Shown in pieces: positions 16,605 through 25,380 of a stretch of DNA of 64,000 nt. Position 1 is the first letter of the stretch, and the number at the start of each line of letters is the position of its first letter. Source of the stretch: JBBEAM01 sp942491105 (GTDB lineage: Bacteria > Pseudomonadota > Alphaproteobacteria > Kiloniellales > DSM-21159); NCBI GenBank assembly GCA_942491105.1, contig CALNZX010000012.1:248001-312000 (forward strand), read 5' to 3'. The notes below the pieces were generated by a model. That model was not told the origin of the DNA. It worked only from the letters and a program-made list of their open reading frames with translations, and searched no databases. The position numbers and the translations under genes were made by a program.

Positions 16605-17495
16605 ATGGCCTTCGGAAACGCCGATCTGCCACTGGCGCGCGATGCCTCGGGACGCTTCCTGCCCTGGCTGGTGGCTTTCATGGTGTATTTGGCCACACTG
16701 GCGTTGGTCAGCTCGATGATCATGAACGCATTGGTCGAACGCTGGGACAGAGGCCTGGCCGACCGGCTGACCGTGCAAATCCCCGCGCCGGCCTCGACGG
16801 CCGAGGCGGGCGAGCAGGAAGCGCGGATCGACAGCAGCATCGATGTCTTGACGTCGACGCCCGGCGTCGCGGATGTCACCGTGCTCGACGACAGCGAGCT
16901 CTCGGCCCTGCTCGACCCCTGGCTGGGCGACGCCGAGCTGGCGCGTGAACTGCCGCTGCCAACCCTGATCGCGGTGACGCTCGACGCCGACGCGCCCGCC
17001 GATCTCACGACCCTGGCCCTGCGCCTCGACGCGGCGGTGCCGGGGGCGGTGGTCGACGATCACCAGCGCTGGGTCGGCGGCCTGGTCAGCCTGACCCGTT
17101 CGGTCGATCTGATCGCCGGACTGGTGGTTCTCCTGGTCGGTTTGGCGGCGGTGATCACGGTGGTCTTCGTCACCCGCACCGGGCTGGCCATTCATCGTCA
17201 AGTGATCGAATTGCTGCATTTGATCGGCGCCCAGGACAGCTACATCGCGCGGCAGTTCCAAACCCACGCCATGAAACTGGGTTTCAAGGGCGGCATCCTG
17301 GGCTTCGCGGCGGCGCTGGCGACGATCTATGCCGCCGGGCTGCTGCTGTCGGGCAGCGGGCGCGTCCTGCTGCCGAACTTCGAACTCGGTTTGCGCGAAT
17401 GGATCCTTCTCGGGCTGCTCCCGCTGCTGGCGACGCTGGTCGCCATGCTGACCGCGCGCTGGACCGTGCTGCGCACGCTCGCGCGTTTCCCGTGA
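16605..17495 (+). CDS. ftsX: Cell division permease FtsX
   Basis: A 296-residue membrane protein with one N-terminal helix (about residues 19-42), an extracytoplasmic domain (about 45-165), then three helices near residues 172-192, 222-245 and 263-285, the FtsX topology. The segment QVIELLHLIGAQDSYIARQFQ is the conserved cytoplasmic coupling region that contacts FtsE. It starts one base after the ftsE stop (TAAGATG). It transmits ATP-driven changes to murein hydrolase regulators in the periplasm during division. Confidence 0.93.
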   Translation: MAFGNADLPLARDASGRFLPWLVAFMVYLATLALVSSMIMNALVERWDRGLADRLTVQIPAPASTAEAGEQEARIDSSIDVLTSTPGVADVTVLDDSELSALLDPWLGDAELARELPLPTLIAVTLDADAPADLTTLALRLDAAVPGAVVDDHQRWVGGLVSLTRSVDLIAGLVVLLVGLAAVITVVFVTRTGLAIHRQVIELLHLIGAQDSYIARQFQTHAMKLGFKGGILGFAAALATIYAAGLLLSGSGRVLLPNFELGLREWILLGLLPLLATLVAMLTARWTVLRTLARFP

Positions 17496-17517
17496 TTGAG
17501 ACGGCGGGAGCGCGATA

Positions 17518-18144
17518 ATGGCGGCGCGGCGCGGCGGCACCCTGAAATCCTTGCTGTTTACCCTGGCATTCCTCGGCCTGCTGCTGCTCGCCGGTTTCTT
17601 CTGGTTCCTCGCGGATTTGCCACGCGCGGTCGAGGATACCCAAAGCACGACCGACGCCATCGTCGTGTTGACCGGCGGCAGCGGTCGGGTCAGCCAGGGG
17701 CTAGAGCTGCTCGAGGCCGGAAAGGCGCAAAAGCTCTTCATCTCCGGGGTTTACTACGCCGTCGACGTGAACGAACTGCTGCGCGTCGCCGAGCGTCAGC
17801 CGGAAGATCTTACCTGCTGCATCGCGCTGGGCTACGAGGCCGGCAACACCCGCGGCAATGCCGAGGAAACCGCGGCCTGGATTCGCAAGCAAGGCCATGA
17901 CTCCCTCCGTCTCGTCACCTCCGCCTACCACATGCCGCGCAGCCTGTTGCAGTTCCGCCGGCTCATGCCCGGCGTGGAGATCGTTCCCCATCCCGTCTTT
18001 CCGGAAGATCACGACCCGGATGCGGCGTGGAGCCTGCCTGCCAGCCCTAGTCTTCTGTTGCTGGAGTACGGCAAGTACCTCTTGGCCCTGGCCGAGGCGA
18101 TCCTGACCAATCCCGCGAAACAGAGCAGCGGAGCCGCCTCATGA
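17518..18144 (+). CDS. YdcF/SanA family DUF218 protein
   Basis: A 208-residue protein with one N-terminal membrane anchor (about residues 10-32) and a DUF218 domain outside. Family motifs are DAIVVLTGGSGR, EAGKAQKLFISG, NTRGNAEETAAW and LVTSAYHMPRS. DUF218 proteins (ElyC, SanA, YdcF) are linked to envelope integrity and lipid carrier homeostasis; the exact reaction is not settled. ATG 17518 has GGGAG upstream. It overlaps plsC by four bases (ATGA), so it is coupled within the ftsEX-ydcF-plsC operon. Confidence 0.9.
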   Translation: MAARRGGTLKSLLFTLAFLGLLLLAGFFWFLADLPRAVEDTQSTTDAIVVLTGGSGRVSQGLELLEAGKAQKLFISGVYYAVDVNELLRVAERQPEDLTCCIALGYEAGNTRGNAEETAAWIRKQGHDSLRLVTSAYHMPRSLLQFRRLMPGVEIVPHPVFPEDHDPDAAWSLPASPSLLLLEYGKYLLALAEAILTNPAKQSSGAAS

Positions 18145-18881
18145 CCCTGTTCCGCTCCCTGCTGTTCCAGCTTCTGTCCAACCTCTGGAGCTGGGGCATC
18201 ATGCTGATCTGCCTACCGGTGCTGCTGCTGCCGCGGGTTTGGGTGGTGCGTGTCGGCCGGCTCTGGGCCGAGGGTCTGCACGTTCTGCTGCGCCTGGTCT
18301 GCGGCCTCGACCACCGGGTCTCTGGCCATGAGAACCTGCCCGCCGGCCCCTGTATCGTCGCAAGCAAGCACCAGTCGGCCTGGGATACCATCGCCATGCC
18401 GGTGATCTTTCCCGACCCCTGCTTCGTGCTGAAACGCGAGCTGATGTGGATCCCGCTGTTTGGCCTCTACCTGAATCGCGCCGGCGTGGTCGCCGTGGAC
18501 CGCAGCGGCGGCTCCGCGGCCCTGCGCCGCATGGTGGCGCAGGCCCGGGACTTCGCGGCCTCCGGCCGCAAGATCGTGATCTATCCGGAAGGCACGCGCA
18601 CCGCGCCGGGGCGCCGGGCCGCCTATCACCCCGGAGTGGCGGCGCTGTATCAGCAGCTCGGCCTGCCCGTGGTGCCGGTGGCCCTGGACTCCGGCCTCTA
18701 CTGGCCACGGCGCAGCCTTCTGCGCCGGCCCGGCCGTATTCAGGTCGATATCCGGCCGCCGATCCCTCCCGGCCTGCCCCGGCGCGAGTTCATGAAGCGC
18801 TTGGAAAGCGAGATCGAGAGCGCCAGCGACACCCTGCTGAAACGGGCCGGCAAGGGGCGGGCCGCTGTGGGCGATCTGTAG
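18141..18881 (+). CDS. plsC: 1-acyl-glycerol-3-phosphate acyltransferase
   Basis: A 246-residue acyltransferase. Motif I is KHQSAWDT (HX4D catalytic dyad), motif II includes the VDRS region and motif III is IYPEGTR, which binds the glycerol-3-phosphate phosphate; PVVPVALDSGLYW is motif IV. An N-terminal hydrophobic segment (about residues 10-34) anchors it to the inner membrane. It transfers an acyl chain to the sn-2 position of lysophosphatidate. It begins inside the ydcF stop (ATGA) and closes the operon; a T-rich stretch follows the stop codon. Confidence 0.93.
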   Translation: MTLFRSLLFQLLSNLWSWGIMLICLPVLLLPRVWVVRVGRLWAEGLHVLLRLVCGLDHRVSGHENLPAGPCIVASKHQSAWDTIAMPVIFPDPCFVLKRELMWIPLFGLYLNRAGVVAVDRSGGSAALRRMVAQARDFAASGRKIVIYPEGTRTAPGRRAAYHPGVAALYQQLGLPVVPVALDSGLYWPRRSLLRRPGRIQVDIRPPIPPGLPRREFMKRLESEIESASDTLLKRAGKGRAAVGDL

Positions 18882-18966
18882 ATTATTTTTTAGAGAGTTG
18901 ATTTTTATCGCTCATTCAGATTATCCCCAGGCTGTGAATGACCTGAATCATCGGGAAAACCTGGCC

Positions 18967-19587
18967 TCAAGGCGGGCAGCGCTCATCCACCAGCCGCGCC
19001 AGCTTGGCCAGGGCCCGGTCATGGATTCCCAGCGCCTCGAGATGACCGAGGGTGCGGTGCAGATAGTCGGAACAGGGGCCGCGTTGGCCGTGGCCCTGCA
19101 CGATCAGATCGGCGACATCCTCCAGCGGCAGCCGCCCCGTATATTGCACATGACCGGGATCGACCACGAAGCTGGCGGCGCGGACCGCCCCGCCGTCGGT
19201 GTGCAGGTTGAGCCAGCGCGGCCGGTAGACGCCGGTGACCATTTCCCGCTCCCACAGATAATCCATCACGGCTTCGCCCTCGGCCGCCGGCACCTTGAAG
19301 GCCATGCCGTGGCAACAGCCGCCGCGGTCGAGACCGAGAACCAGCCCCGGGCGTTCCGGCGTCCCGCGATAGCGATGCGAATAGACGCAAAATCTGCGAT
19401 GATAGCCGTGGAGTCGCGCCTGCCTGACCTCGAGGTGCGGAAAGCCAGGATGCCACATCAAGGAGCCGTAGCCGAAAACCCAAAAGTCCTCTCCCGCGGG
19501 CAACTCAAGGCGCGGAAAGCGGCTGGCGTCCCGCTGCCCTTGCCGAAACGCCTCGGGATCCGGAATCTTGGTGGTTTTGGCAGGCAT
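18967..19587 (-). CDS. ChaC-type gamma-glutamylcyclotransferase
   Basis: A 206-residue protein from ATG 19587; a GTG at 19638 would add 17 residues and lacks a good ribosome-binding site. The family signature FWVFGYGSLMWHPGF is near residue 35, with RPGLVLGLDRGGCCHGMAF and the catalytic Glu region in YLWEREMVTGVYRP. ChaC enzymes cleave glutathione to 5-oxoproline and Cys-Gly, so this links to the glyoxalase II and GST genes at 24598-26004. It converges with plsC and is divergent from the DUF2125 gene. Confidence 0.9.
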   Translation of the reverse strand: MPAKTTKIPDPEAFRQGQRDASRFPRLELPAGEDFWVFGYGSLMWHPGFPHLEVRQARLHGYHRRFCVYSHRYRGTPERPGLVLGLDRGGCCHGMAFKVPAAEGEAVMDYLWEREMVTGVYRPRWLNLHTDGGAVRAASFVVDPGHVQYTGRLPLEDVADLIVQGHGQRGPCSDYLHRTLGHLEALGIHDRALAKLARLVDERCPP

Positions 19588-19665
19588 CTCTTGCAATCTA
19601 GTCAACCAAGCCGGGCCCGCAAAGAGGGCGACCGGCACAGGAATTATGCCCTATGATCCGTCGCA

Positions 19666-20688
19666 ATGCGTCTTAAGTCCGTTGTTTTCCTCCTCACCGC
19701 CGTTCTGATCCTCGCCGCCGGCTGGAGCGCCTTTTGGTGGTTCTCCTCGCAAAAGCTGCAGGATGGCTTCGCCGCCTGGCAGGCCGAGCGCGCGGCGGAG
19801 GGCACCCGTGTTAGCTATGGCGCCTACACAATCGGCGGCTATCCCTTTTCCTTGGTGCTGTCTCTGAGCGAACCGGAGATTTCACGCAGCGACGGTCTCG
19901 CCTGGTCGGCGGCGCGGCTGCGCGGCGAGGCCGAACTCTGGTCGCCCTTGACCATCGATTTGGATGCGCCTGGACGCCACGGCCTATCCCTTCCCGTTTC
20001 CGACGGCGTCCTGAATCTCGACCTGCTCACGGCTCAGAGCGAAGGCGTGCTCCGGCTCACCGCGCGCGGCGAGGTCGAGAGCTTCTCCGCGGAGCTCGCC
20101 GGCGTCGAAATTTCCGAGTATGGCGGGCCTGTCACCACCGCCGAACTCGTGAGAGTGGAGGTTGGCCGCGGTACCGCCGCGCCGAACGTCGACACCAGCG
20201 GCCTGCCGGTCGATATCTGGGCCGAAAGGCTGCATCTGCCCGAACAGAGCGGCGGCTATCCCCTGGGGCGCGCGATCGAGCGAATGCAGGCGACCCTGGG
20301 CGTACAGGGCGGACCGCTGGTCGGCGCCTGGCCCGATGCCGCGACGGCCTGGAGCGCCGCCGGCGGCGTCGTCAACGTCTCGGAATTCCGGCTGCTGTGG
20401 GGGCCGCTCGACCTTGGCGGCGAGGGCGCGGTCACGCTCGATCAATGGCGGCGGCCGCTGGGCGCCTTCACCGCCCGGATCGTCGGCTATCTGGAGACCG
20501 TGGACGCCCTGGCAAAGGGGGGGATCATCGAACTTGGCGACGCTTCGATCCTGAAGCTCGGGGGCTTGGCCCTGGCCAAGACCAACACCGCCGACGGCCG
20601 GCCCATCGTTACCATTCCGCTGACCGCGCAGGATGGCCGCCTGAGCATTGGCCCCCTGCCCCTGTTCCAGCTACAGCCTATTTTTTAG
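19666..20688 (+). CDS. DUF2125 envelope protein
   Basis: A 340-residue protein with an N-terminal membrane anchor or uncleaved signal (about residues 5-27) followed by a long beta-rich domain. The motifs VSYGAYTIGGYPFSLVLSLSEP and ARLRGEAELWSPLTIDLDAPG are typical of DUF2125, an alphaproteobacterial family of envelope proteins without a known role. The C-terminus has repeated beta strands (PIVTIPLTAQDGRLSIGPLP). It has no clear ribosome-binding site. Its last 11 bases overlap the tyrC 3' end on the other strand. Confidence 0.85.
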   Translation: MRLKSVVFLLTAVLILAAGWSAFWWFSSQKLQDGFAAWQAERAAEGTRVSYGAYTIGGYPFSLVLSLSEPEISRSDGLAWSAARLRGEAELWSPLTIDLDAPGRHGLSLPVSDGVLNLDLLTAQSEGVLRLTARGEVESFSAELAGVEISEYGGPVTTAELVRVEVGRGTAAPNVDTSGLPVDIWAERLHLPEQSGGYPLGRAIERMQATLGVQGGPLVGAWPDAATAWSAAGGVVNVSEFRLLWGPLDLGGEGAVTLDQWRRPLGAFTARIVGYLETVDALAKGGIIELGDASILKLGGLALAKTNTADGRPIVTIPLTAQDGRLSIGPLPLFQLQPIF

Positions 20689-21619
20689 GAGACTTCAGAC
20701 CGAGCTTCTCGCTTTCGCGGGTATCGAAGGTGCCGGCCTGACCGGCATCGACGACGCCCCGGCGCAGCTCCCGGGTGCGCTCGAACAGCTTGTAGAGCGT
20801 CTCGCCTTCACCCCAGCGGATCGCCCGCTGCAGGGCGGTGATGTCCTCGGTGAAGCGCTGCAGCATCTCCAGCACCGCTTCGCGGTTATTCAGGAAGACA
20901 TCGCGCCACATCACCGGATCCGAGGCCGCGATGCGGGTGAAATCGCGGAACCCGCTGGCCGAGAACTTCACCACCTCGGCGCGCTCGCTTTCCTCCAGAT
21001 CGGCGGCGGTGCCGACAATGGTGTAGGCGATCAGATGCGGCAGGTGCGAGGTGATCGCCAGCACCTTGTCGTGGTGCGCGGCATCCATCAGCTCGACGGT
21101 CGAACCGCAGGCCCGCCACAGCGCGGCAATGCGCTCCACCGAGGCTTCGTCGCTGCCCGGCGGAGGGGTCAGGACGCACCAGCGATTCTCGAACAGCTCG
21201 GCGAAACCCGCCTCCGGCCCAGAATGTTCCGTCCCGGCGATCGGATGGCCCGGCACCAGATGCACGCCCTCGGGCAGCGCCGCGCCGATATCGCGGATCG
21301 CCGCCTGCTTGACCGAGCCGACGTCGGTCACGATGGCGCCCTGCTGCAGCCCCGGCGCCATGGCCTCGGCAACCTGGGCGTAGGCCCCCAGGGGCGTGCA
21401 GAGCACCACCAAATCGGCACCGGCCACGGCCTCCGCCGGATCGGGGGTGGAGCGGTCGCAAATGCCCAGCTCAAGGACCTTGGCATTGGTTTCCGCGCTG
21501 CGCGCGCAGCCGACGATCTCGCCGACCAGGCCGCCGCGGCGGCAGGCATGCGCCAGCGACGAGCCGATCAGCCCGACACCGATCAGTGTCATGCGTTGGA
21601 ACAGGGGCGCGTCGGCCAT
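20678..21619 (-). CDS. tyrC: Prephenate/arogenate dehydrogenase
   Basis: A 313-residue protein starting MADAPLFQRMTLIG at ATG 21619. The NAD-binding loop is IGVGLIGSSLAHA, ADLVVLCTPLGAY follows, and the catalytic His lies in VPGHPIAGTEHSG, with SHLPHLIAYTIVG in the dimerisation domain. It performs the oxidative decarboxylation leading to tyrosine. There is no ACT domain. Its ATG overlaps the hisC stop by one base (TGATG), so hisC and tyrC are coupled; the chorismate mutase gene lies immediately upstream. Confidence 0.94.
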   Translation of the reverse strand: MADAPLFQRMTLIGVGLIGSSLAHACRRGGLVGEIVGCARSAETNAKVLELGICDRSTPDPAEAVAGADLVVLCTPLGAYAQVAEAMAPGLQQGAIVTDVGSVKQAAIRDIGAALPEGVHLVPGHPIAGTEHSGPEAGFAELFENRWCVLTPPPGSDEASVERIAALWRACGSTVELMDAAHHDKVLAITSHLPHLIAYTIVGTAADLEESERAEVVKFSASGFRDFTRIAASDPVMWRDVFLNNREAVLEMLQRFTEDITALQRAIRWGEGETLYKLFERTRELRRGVVDAGQAGTFDTRESEKLGLKSPKK

Positions 21620-22737
21620 CAGCCGCCTTCCCCGAGGTATTCGTCGAGTGCGTCCAGCACCGCCTGCATCTCGGCCTCGGTGCCGATGGTCACGCGCAGG
21701 TGGTCGGGCAACCCGTACGCGGCCATCTGCCGGGTCAGAATGCCCTGCCTTTTGAGAAAGGCCCGCGCGTCCTCCGCGTCCTCGAATCCAAGCAGCAGGA
21801 AGTTCGCGACCGAGGGCCGCACGGCGACACCGCGCTTGGCCGCTTCGTCGGCGAACCAAGCCCGGCAGCGGCTGTTATGCGCCCGCGACTGGGCCAGGTA
21901 CGCCTGATCGCGCACCGCCGCCAGGCCCGCGGCCAGCGCCGGCTGGGCAACGTTGAAAGGCCCGCGCATGCGGTTCAGCACATCGGCGACCATCTGCGGG
22001 CAGTACGCCCAGCCGAGCCGCAGCGCCGCCAAGCCATAGATTTTCGAGAAGGTGCGGGTCATCACCACGTTGTCGGCGCCGCGCACCAGATCCTCGCCGG
22101 CGTGGTAGTCGCCGGCTTCCATGTACTCCGCATAGGCGGCGTCGATCACGAGCAGGCAGTCCTCCGGCAGTCCGGCATGCAGACGGCGCAGCTCGCTCTC
22201 GGGAATGTAGGTGCCCGTGGGGTTGTTCGGATTGGCGAGAAAAACCAGCCGCGTCGCGTCGCTGACCCGCGACAGCAGGGCATCGACATCGGCGGTGAGA
22301 TCGCTCTCCGGCGCGCGCAGCGGCGTCGCCCCGACGGTCTTGGCGGCGATCGGGTACATCAGGAAGCCATGTTCGCTATAGAGCACCTCATCGCCGGGCC
22401 CTGCGTAGGCCCGCACGAGCAGGGAGATCAGCTCGTCGGAGCCGTCGCCGCAGACGATTCGCCCGGCTTCCAGCCCGTGCTGCGCCGCCAGCGCCTCGCG
22501 CAGATCCAGCGCGCCGCCATCGGGATAGCGATGCAGGGACTCGGCCGCGCCGCTATAGGCCGCGATCGCCTTGGGGCTCGGCCCGAGCGGATTCTCGTTG
22601 GAGGCGAGGCGGATCACCCGGTTGGCGCCCTCCACCTTGGATTCGCCGCCGACGTAGGGCGCGATATCCAGGATACCGGGGCGCGGCCGCGGACCAGGGC
22701 GCGGCGCGAGCGTGGGGCCTTTAGGTTGCGGTGCCAT
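21619..22737 (-). CDS. hisC: Histidinol-phosphate/aromatic aminotransferase
   Basis: A 372-residue PLP aminotransferase of fold type I; ATG 22737 has AGAAGGAG about 11 bases upstream. Conserved blocks are LASNENPLGPS, FLANPNNPTGTY, VIDAAYAEYM and the PLP-lysine region TRTFSKIYGLAALRLGW. HisC-type enzymes act on imidazole acetol phosphate and often on phenylpyruvate and hydroxyphenylpyruvate. Its position between chorismate mutase and tyrC suggests that the aromatic reaction matters here. It begins 16 bases after the chorismate mutase stop and is coupled to tyrC. Confidence 0.93.
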   Translation of the reverse strand: MAPQPKGPTLAPRPGPRPRPGILDIAPYVGGESKVEGANRVIRLASNENPLGPSPKAIAAYSGAAESLHRYPDGGALDLREALAAQHGLEAGRIVCGDGSDELISLLVRAYAGPGDEVLYSEHGFLMYPIAAKTVGATPLRAPESDLTADVDALLSRVSDATRLVFLANPNNPTGTYIPESELRRLHAGLPEDCLLVIDAAYAEYMEAGDYHAGEDLVRGADNVVMTRTFSKIYGLAALRLGWAYCPQMVADVLNRMRGPFNVAQPALAAGLAAVRDQAYLAQSRAHNSRCRAWFADEAAKRGVAVRPSVANFLLLGFEDAEDARAFLKRQGILTRQMAAYGLPDHLRVTIGTEAEMQAVLDALDEYLGEGG

Positions 22738-22753
22738 GTTGTGTCGGCTCCTT

Positions 22754-23617
22754 CTAGGCTTCGAGCGCTTCGCGCGACAACGGCAGGGCATAGCCACCGA
22801 CAGCGCGCGCCAGCAAACGCATGTCCTGGGCTTCGTCGGCCAAGGCGGCAAGACGGGGATCTTCCGGAAGGACACAGCCTTCGGCTTCCACCAGATGCAG
22901 CCAGTGTCCCGGCGAATCCTCGGTCCCGATCATTTCGACAACCGTAAAGCCGCTGCTTTCCAGCTTGCCGCGCAGGGTGCTGCGGCTCACCTCCTGCATG
23001 CTCTCGACGATCAGGAAGCTGCGGTCCTCGCCGGTATCCTCCATCTCGCAGTAACCGATCGCGAGGCCCCTGGCATCGCTGCCGCGCGGCCCCTTGGCGA
23101 AGGGCAGACGGGCGATGATCCGCGGTGGCTGCGAACCGCTGCTCAGCAGATGCCGCCACCAGGGATCTCCGCCATCCTGCGGCAAGGGCAGGACACCGAC
23201 CTGCGCTTCGCCCTCGGCAACGGCGTGAATCACGCGATGGGCGGAGCCTTGCTCGCCTATCGGCGTCAGCGATCCAAAATGTTCGCGCGCCAGATCGCGC
23301 AGACCTTCGCCGCCCTTGCCCGAGAGCACGCAGATCGAGAACTCGCCCTGCTGGGAGGTTGCCGCGGCGAAAATCTCGCGCCAAAGCCGCACCAGAACGG
23401 CTTTCGGAAAGCCCCCTTGATGGCGGGCAATCAGGCGACGCAGCACCAAGGCCTCGCGGCCGGGGCGCAGGAACTGCCCAACGGTGCCGGCGGCACGCTT
23501 GGCCTGGCCGACCTCAGAGGTCACCTCGCTGCGGCGCATCAGCAGATCGTGCAGCGTCGAATCGATCTGGTCAATTTCTTGGCGAAGGGCATCGAGAGGT
23601 GTCTTGGCCACGGCCAC
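22754..23617 (-). CDS. Chorismate mutase with degenerate dehydratase-like domain
   Basis: A 287-residue protein with a GTG start (23617; a second GTG lies two codons on). Residues 1-90 form an AroQ-type chorismate mutase: LDALRQEIDQIDSTLHDLLMRR, then VGQAKRA and FLRPGREALVLRRLI. The remaining 200 residues have the shape of a prephenate dehydratase (GVLPLPQDG in place of the usual GVVPIENS) with a possible ACT-like end (RSFLIVES...GCVLPEDPRL), but the catalytic Thr-Arg-Phe motif is not seen. I therefore call it a mutase with an inactive or regulatory C-terminal domain. It heads the chorismate mutase-hisC-tyrC operon. Confidence 0.82.
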   Translation of the reverse strand: MAVAKTPLDALRQEIDQIDSTLHDLLMRRSEVTSEVGQAKRAAGTVGQFLRPGREALVLRRLIARHQGGFPKAVLVRLWREIFAAATSQQGEFSICVLSGKGGEGLRDLAREHFGSLTPIGEQGSAHRVIHAVAEGEAQVGVLPLPQDGGDPWWRHLLSSGSQPPRIIARLPFAKGPRGSDARGLAIGYCEMEDTGEDRSFLIVESMQEVSRSTLRGKLESSGFTVVEMIGTEDSPGHWLHLVEAEGCVLPEDPRLAALADEAQDMRLLARAVGGYALPLSREALEA

Positions 23618-23729
23618 CGGACCTGCAATTTCCTATTTCAGAGAGCGCTAGTGATAGTCGCTGGATGCGGCAAAATCAAAGCAAAGCTGCCGTCTTCGAG
23701 GAGGAAGGCCACGCCGCGCCGGGAAGCCG

Positions 23730-24491
23730 TCAGAGCCTCCGCCGTGCATTCCGCGAGGCTGGCTTCGGCGCGGCCGCGGGCTGAGGGAAGGCGACCACCG
23801 ACGTCAAGCTGTGGCGCCGCGCGGGTTTCTCGCGCGCCGTGTAGAGCTGCTTCCCGGCCTCCATCAACAGTACCCCGGAAAAGGTCGGGAACCAGCGCGC
23901 GCCGAGGCGCTCCCAGGCCGGCGCCGCGCGCATCAGGGTCTTGGAGCCGCCGGGCGGGATGTAGAGCGCCCGCTCGCTGCGGGTCGGCGTAAAACCATTG
24001 TCGCGCAGCAAGCGGGAGAGCTGGGACTGGCTGTAAGGATGGCCGTTGCCGAAGGGCGTGCGGTCGGAACGCGCCCAGATACCGCGCCGATTCGGCACGA
24101 CGATCAGCAGGCGGGCGTTGCTGGTCATCACCCGCCAGACTTCCCGCAGCATTTCGCGCAGGGATTCGCTGCCTTCCAGGCCATGCACCAGGAGCACCCG
24201 GTCAAGGCTGTAGTCCGGCAACGGCAGATCCGTCTCCTCCGCCAAGGCGACAAGATTTGGCCCCTCCGGTGGCCAGTGCACCACCCCTTGCGGCGCCGGC
24301 ATCAGGGCCACCACCCGCTCGGCTTCGCCGAGAAACTGACGCAGATACGGAGTTGCATAGCCGAGGCCGAGCAGCGACTGCCCGCGCAGATCCGGCCAGA
24401 CCTGACGCAGGCGGTGGCGAATCAGATGCCGCGCCACCTGTCCCCGGCGGCTTTCGTAAAATTCCCTGAGATCGACGACATCGGACCACAT
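23730..24491 (-). CDS. SAM-dependent methyltransferase (Methyltransf_11 type)
   Basis: A 253-residue protein. The SAM region is unusual: motif I reads LLGLGYATPYLRQF, then VVALMPAPQGVVHWP, LPLPDYSLDRVLLVHGLEG and VWRVMTSNARLLIVVPNRRG. The N-terminal FYESRRGQVARHLIRHRL is shared by alphaproteobacterial methyltransferases encoded next to glyoxalase II genes. It lies in the same direction as, and upstream of, the chorismate mutase operon and diverges from gloB with a 106-base gap. The substrate is unknown. Confidence 0.8.
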   Translation of the reverse strand: MWSDVVDLREFYESRRGQVARHLIRHRLRQVWPDLRGQSLLGLGYATPYLRQFLGEAERVVALMPAPQGVVHWPPEGPNLVALAEETDLPLPDYSLDRVLLVHGLEGSESLREMLREVWRVMTSNARLLIVVPNRRGIWARSDRTPFGNGHPYSQSQLSRLLRDNGFTPTRSERALYIPPGGSKTLMRAAPAWERLGARWFPTFSGVLLMEAGKQLYTAREKPARRHSLTSVVAFPQPAAAPKPASRNARRRL

Positions 24492-24597
24492 AGGTTTATT
24501 TTATCACAACTTCTATGCCGCGACCTGCCCGCGATTGCGCCGCGCCGCCGCGATCCGCCCTGTAAGCGCGCGATGACTTCCGCTAAAGTCCGCCACC

Positions 24598-25368
24598 ATG
24601 TCACAGCTTGAAATCGAACAGATCCCCGTCCTGTCGGACAACTATGTCTATCTTGCGCGCGAGCCCAGGAGCGGCGCCGTCGCGGTGGTCGACCCCGCCG
24701 TGGCCGCCCCGGTACTGGCGCGTGCCGAGCAGCTCGGCTGGGCGATCACCCATATCCTCAACACCCACCACCATCCCGATCACGTCGGCGGCAACCTTGA
24801 GATCAAGCAGGCGACCGGCTGCACCATCGTCGGTCCCGCGCCGGACCGCGAACGTATTCCGGGGATCGACGTGGCGGTCGACGACGGCGAGCGCTATCGC
24901 TTCGGCAGCGCCGACGCCGAGGTGTTTTTCGTACCCGGCCACACCCGCGGGCATATCGCCTATTGGTTCGCCGGCAGCAACGCGCTGTTTTGCGGCGACA
25001 CGCTGTTCGCGCTGGGCTGCGGGCGCTTGTTCGAGGGCACGCCGCAGCAGATGTGGACCTCCCTGTCCCGCCTGCGGGCGCTGCCGCCGGAAACCCGCGT
25101 CTACTGCGCCCATGAATACACCCAGGCCAATGCCCGCTTCGCCCTCAGCGTCGACCCCGGTAATGCCGCGCTGGCCCAGCGCGCCAAGGACATCGACAGC
25201 AAGCGCGCCGCCGGCGTGCCGACGGTGCCGTCCTATCTGAGCCAGGAAATCGCGACCAACCCCTTCCTGCGCGCCGACGACCCGAAGCTAGCCGAGTCCG
25301 TGGGTCTGGCCGGCCACACGCCGGTCGAGGTCTTCGCCGAGGTCCGGCAACGCAAGGACAACTTCTAA
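24598..25368 (+). CDS. gloB: Hydroxyacylglutathione hydrolase (glyoxalase II)
   Basis: A 256-residue metallo-beta-lactamase fold enzyme. The binuclear metal site is complete: THHHPDHVGG, VPGHTRGHIAYW, LFCGDTLFALGCGR and VYCAHEYTQANARF. The C-terminal glyoxalase II domain (ATNPFLRADDP) distinguishes it from generic hydrolases. It hydrolyses S-D-lactoylglutathione to D-lactate and glutathione. No clear Shine-Dalgarno site precedes the ATG. A GST gene follows 12 bases after the stop and a ChaC enzyme lies 5 kb away, a loose glutathione group. Confidence 0.95.
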   Translation: MSQLEIEQIPVLSDNYVYLAREPRSGAVAVVDPAVAAPVLARAEQLGWAITHILNTHHHPDHVGGNLEIKQATGCTIVGPAPDRERIPGIDVAVDDGERYRFGSADAEVFFVPGHTRGHIAYWFAGSNALFCGDTLFALGCGRLFEGTPQQMWTSLSRLRALPPETRVYCAHEYTQANARFALSVDPGNAALAQRAKDIDSKRAAGVPTVPSYLSQEIATNPFLRADDPKLAESVGLAGHTPVEVFAEVRQRKDNF

Positions 25369-25380
25369 CCGAGAGAAAGG

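Noticed and set aside
18882..18966. Terminator between plsC and the ChaC gene
   Set aside because: T-rich runs are present but the only stems are six bases or fewer with large loops.
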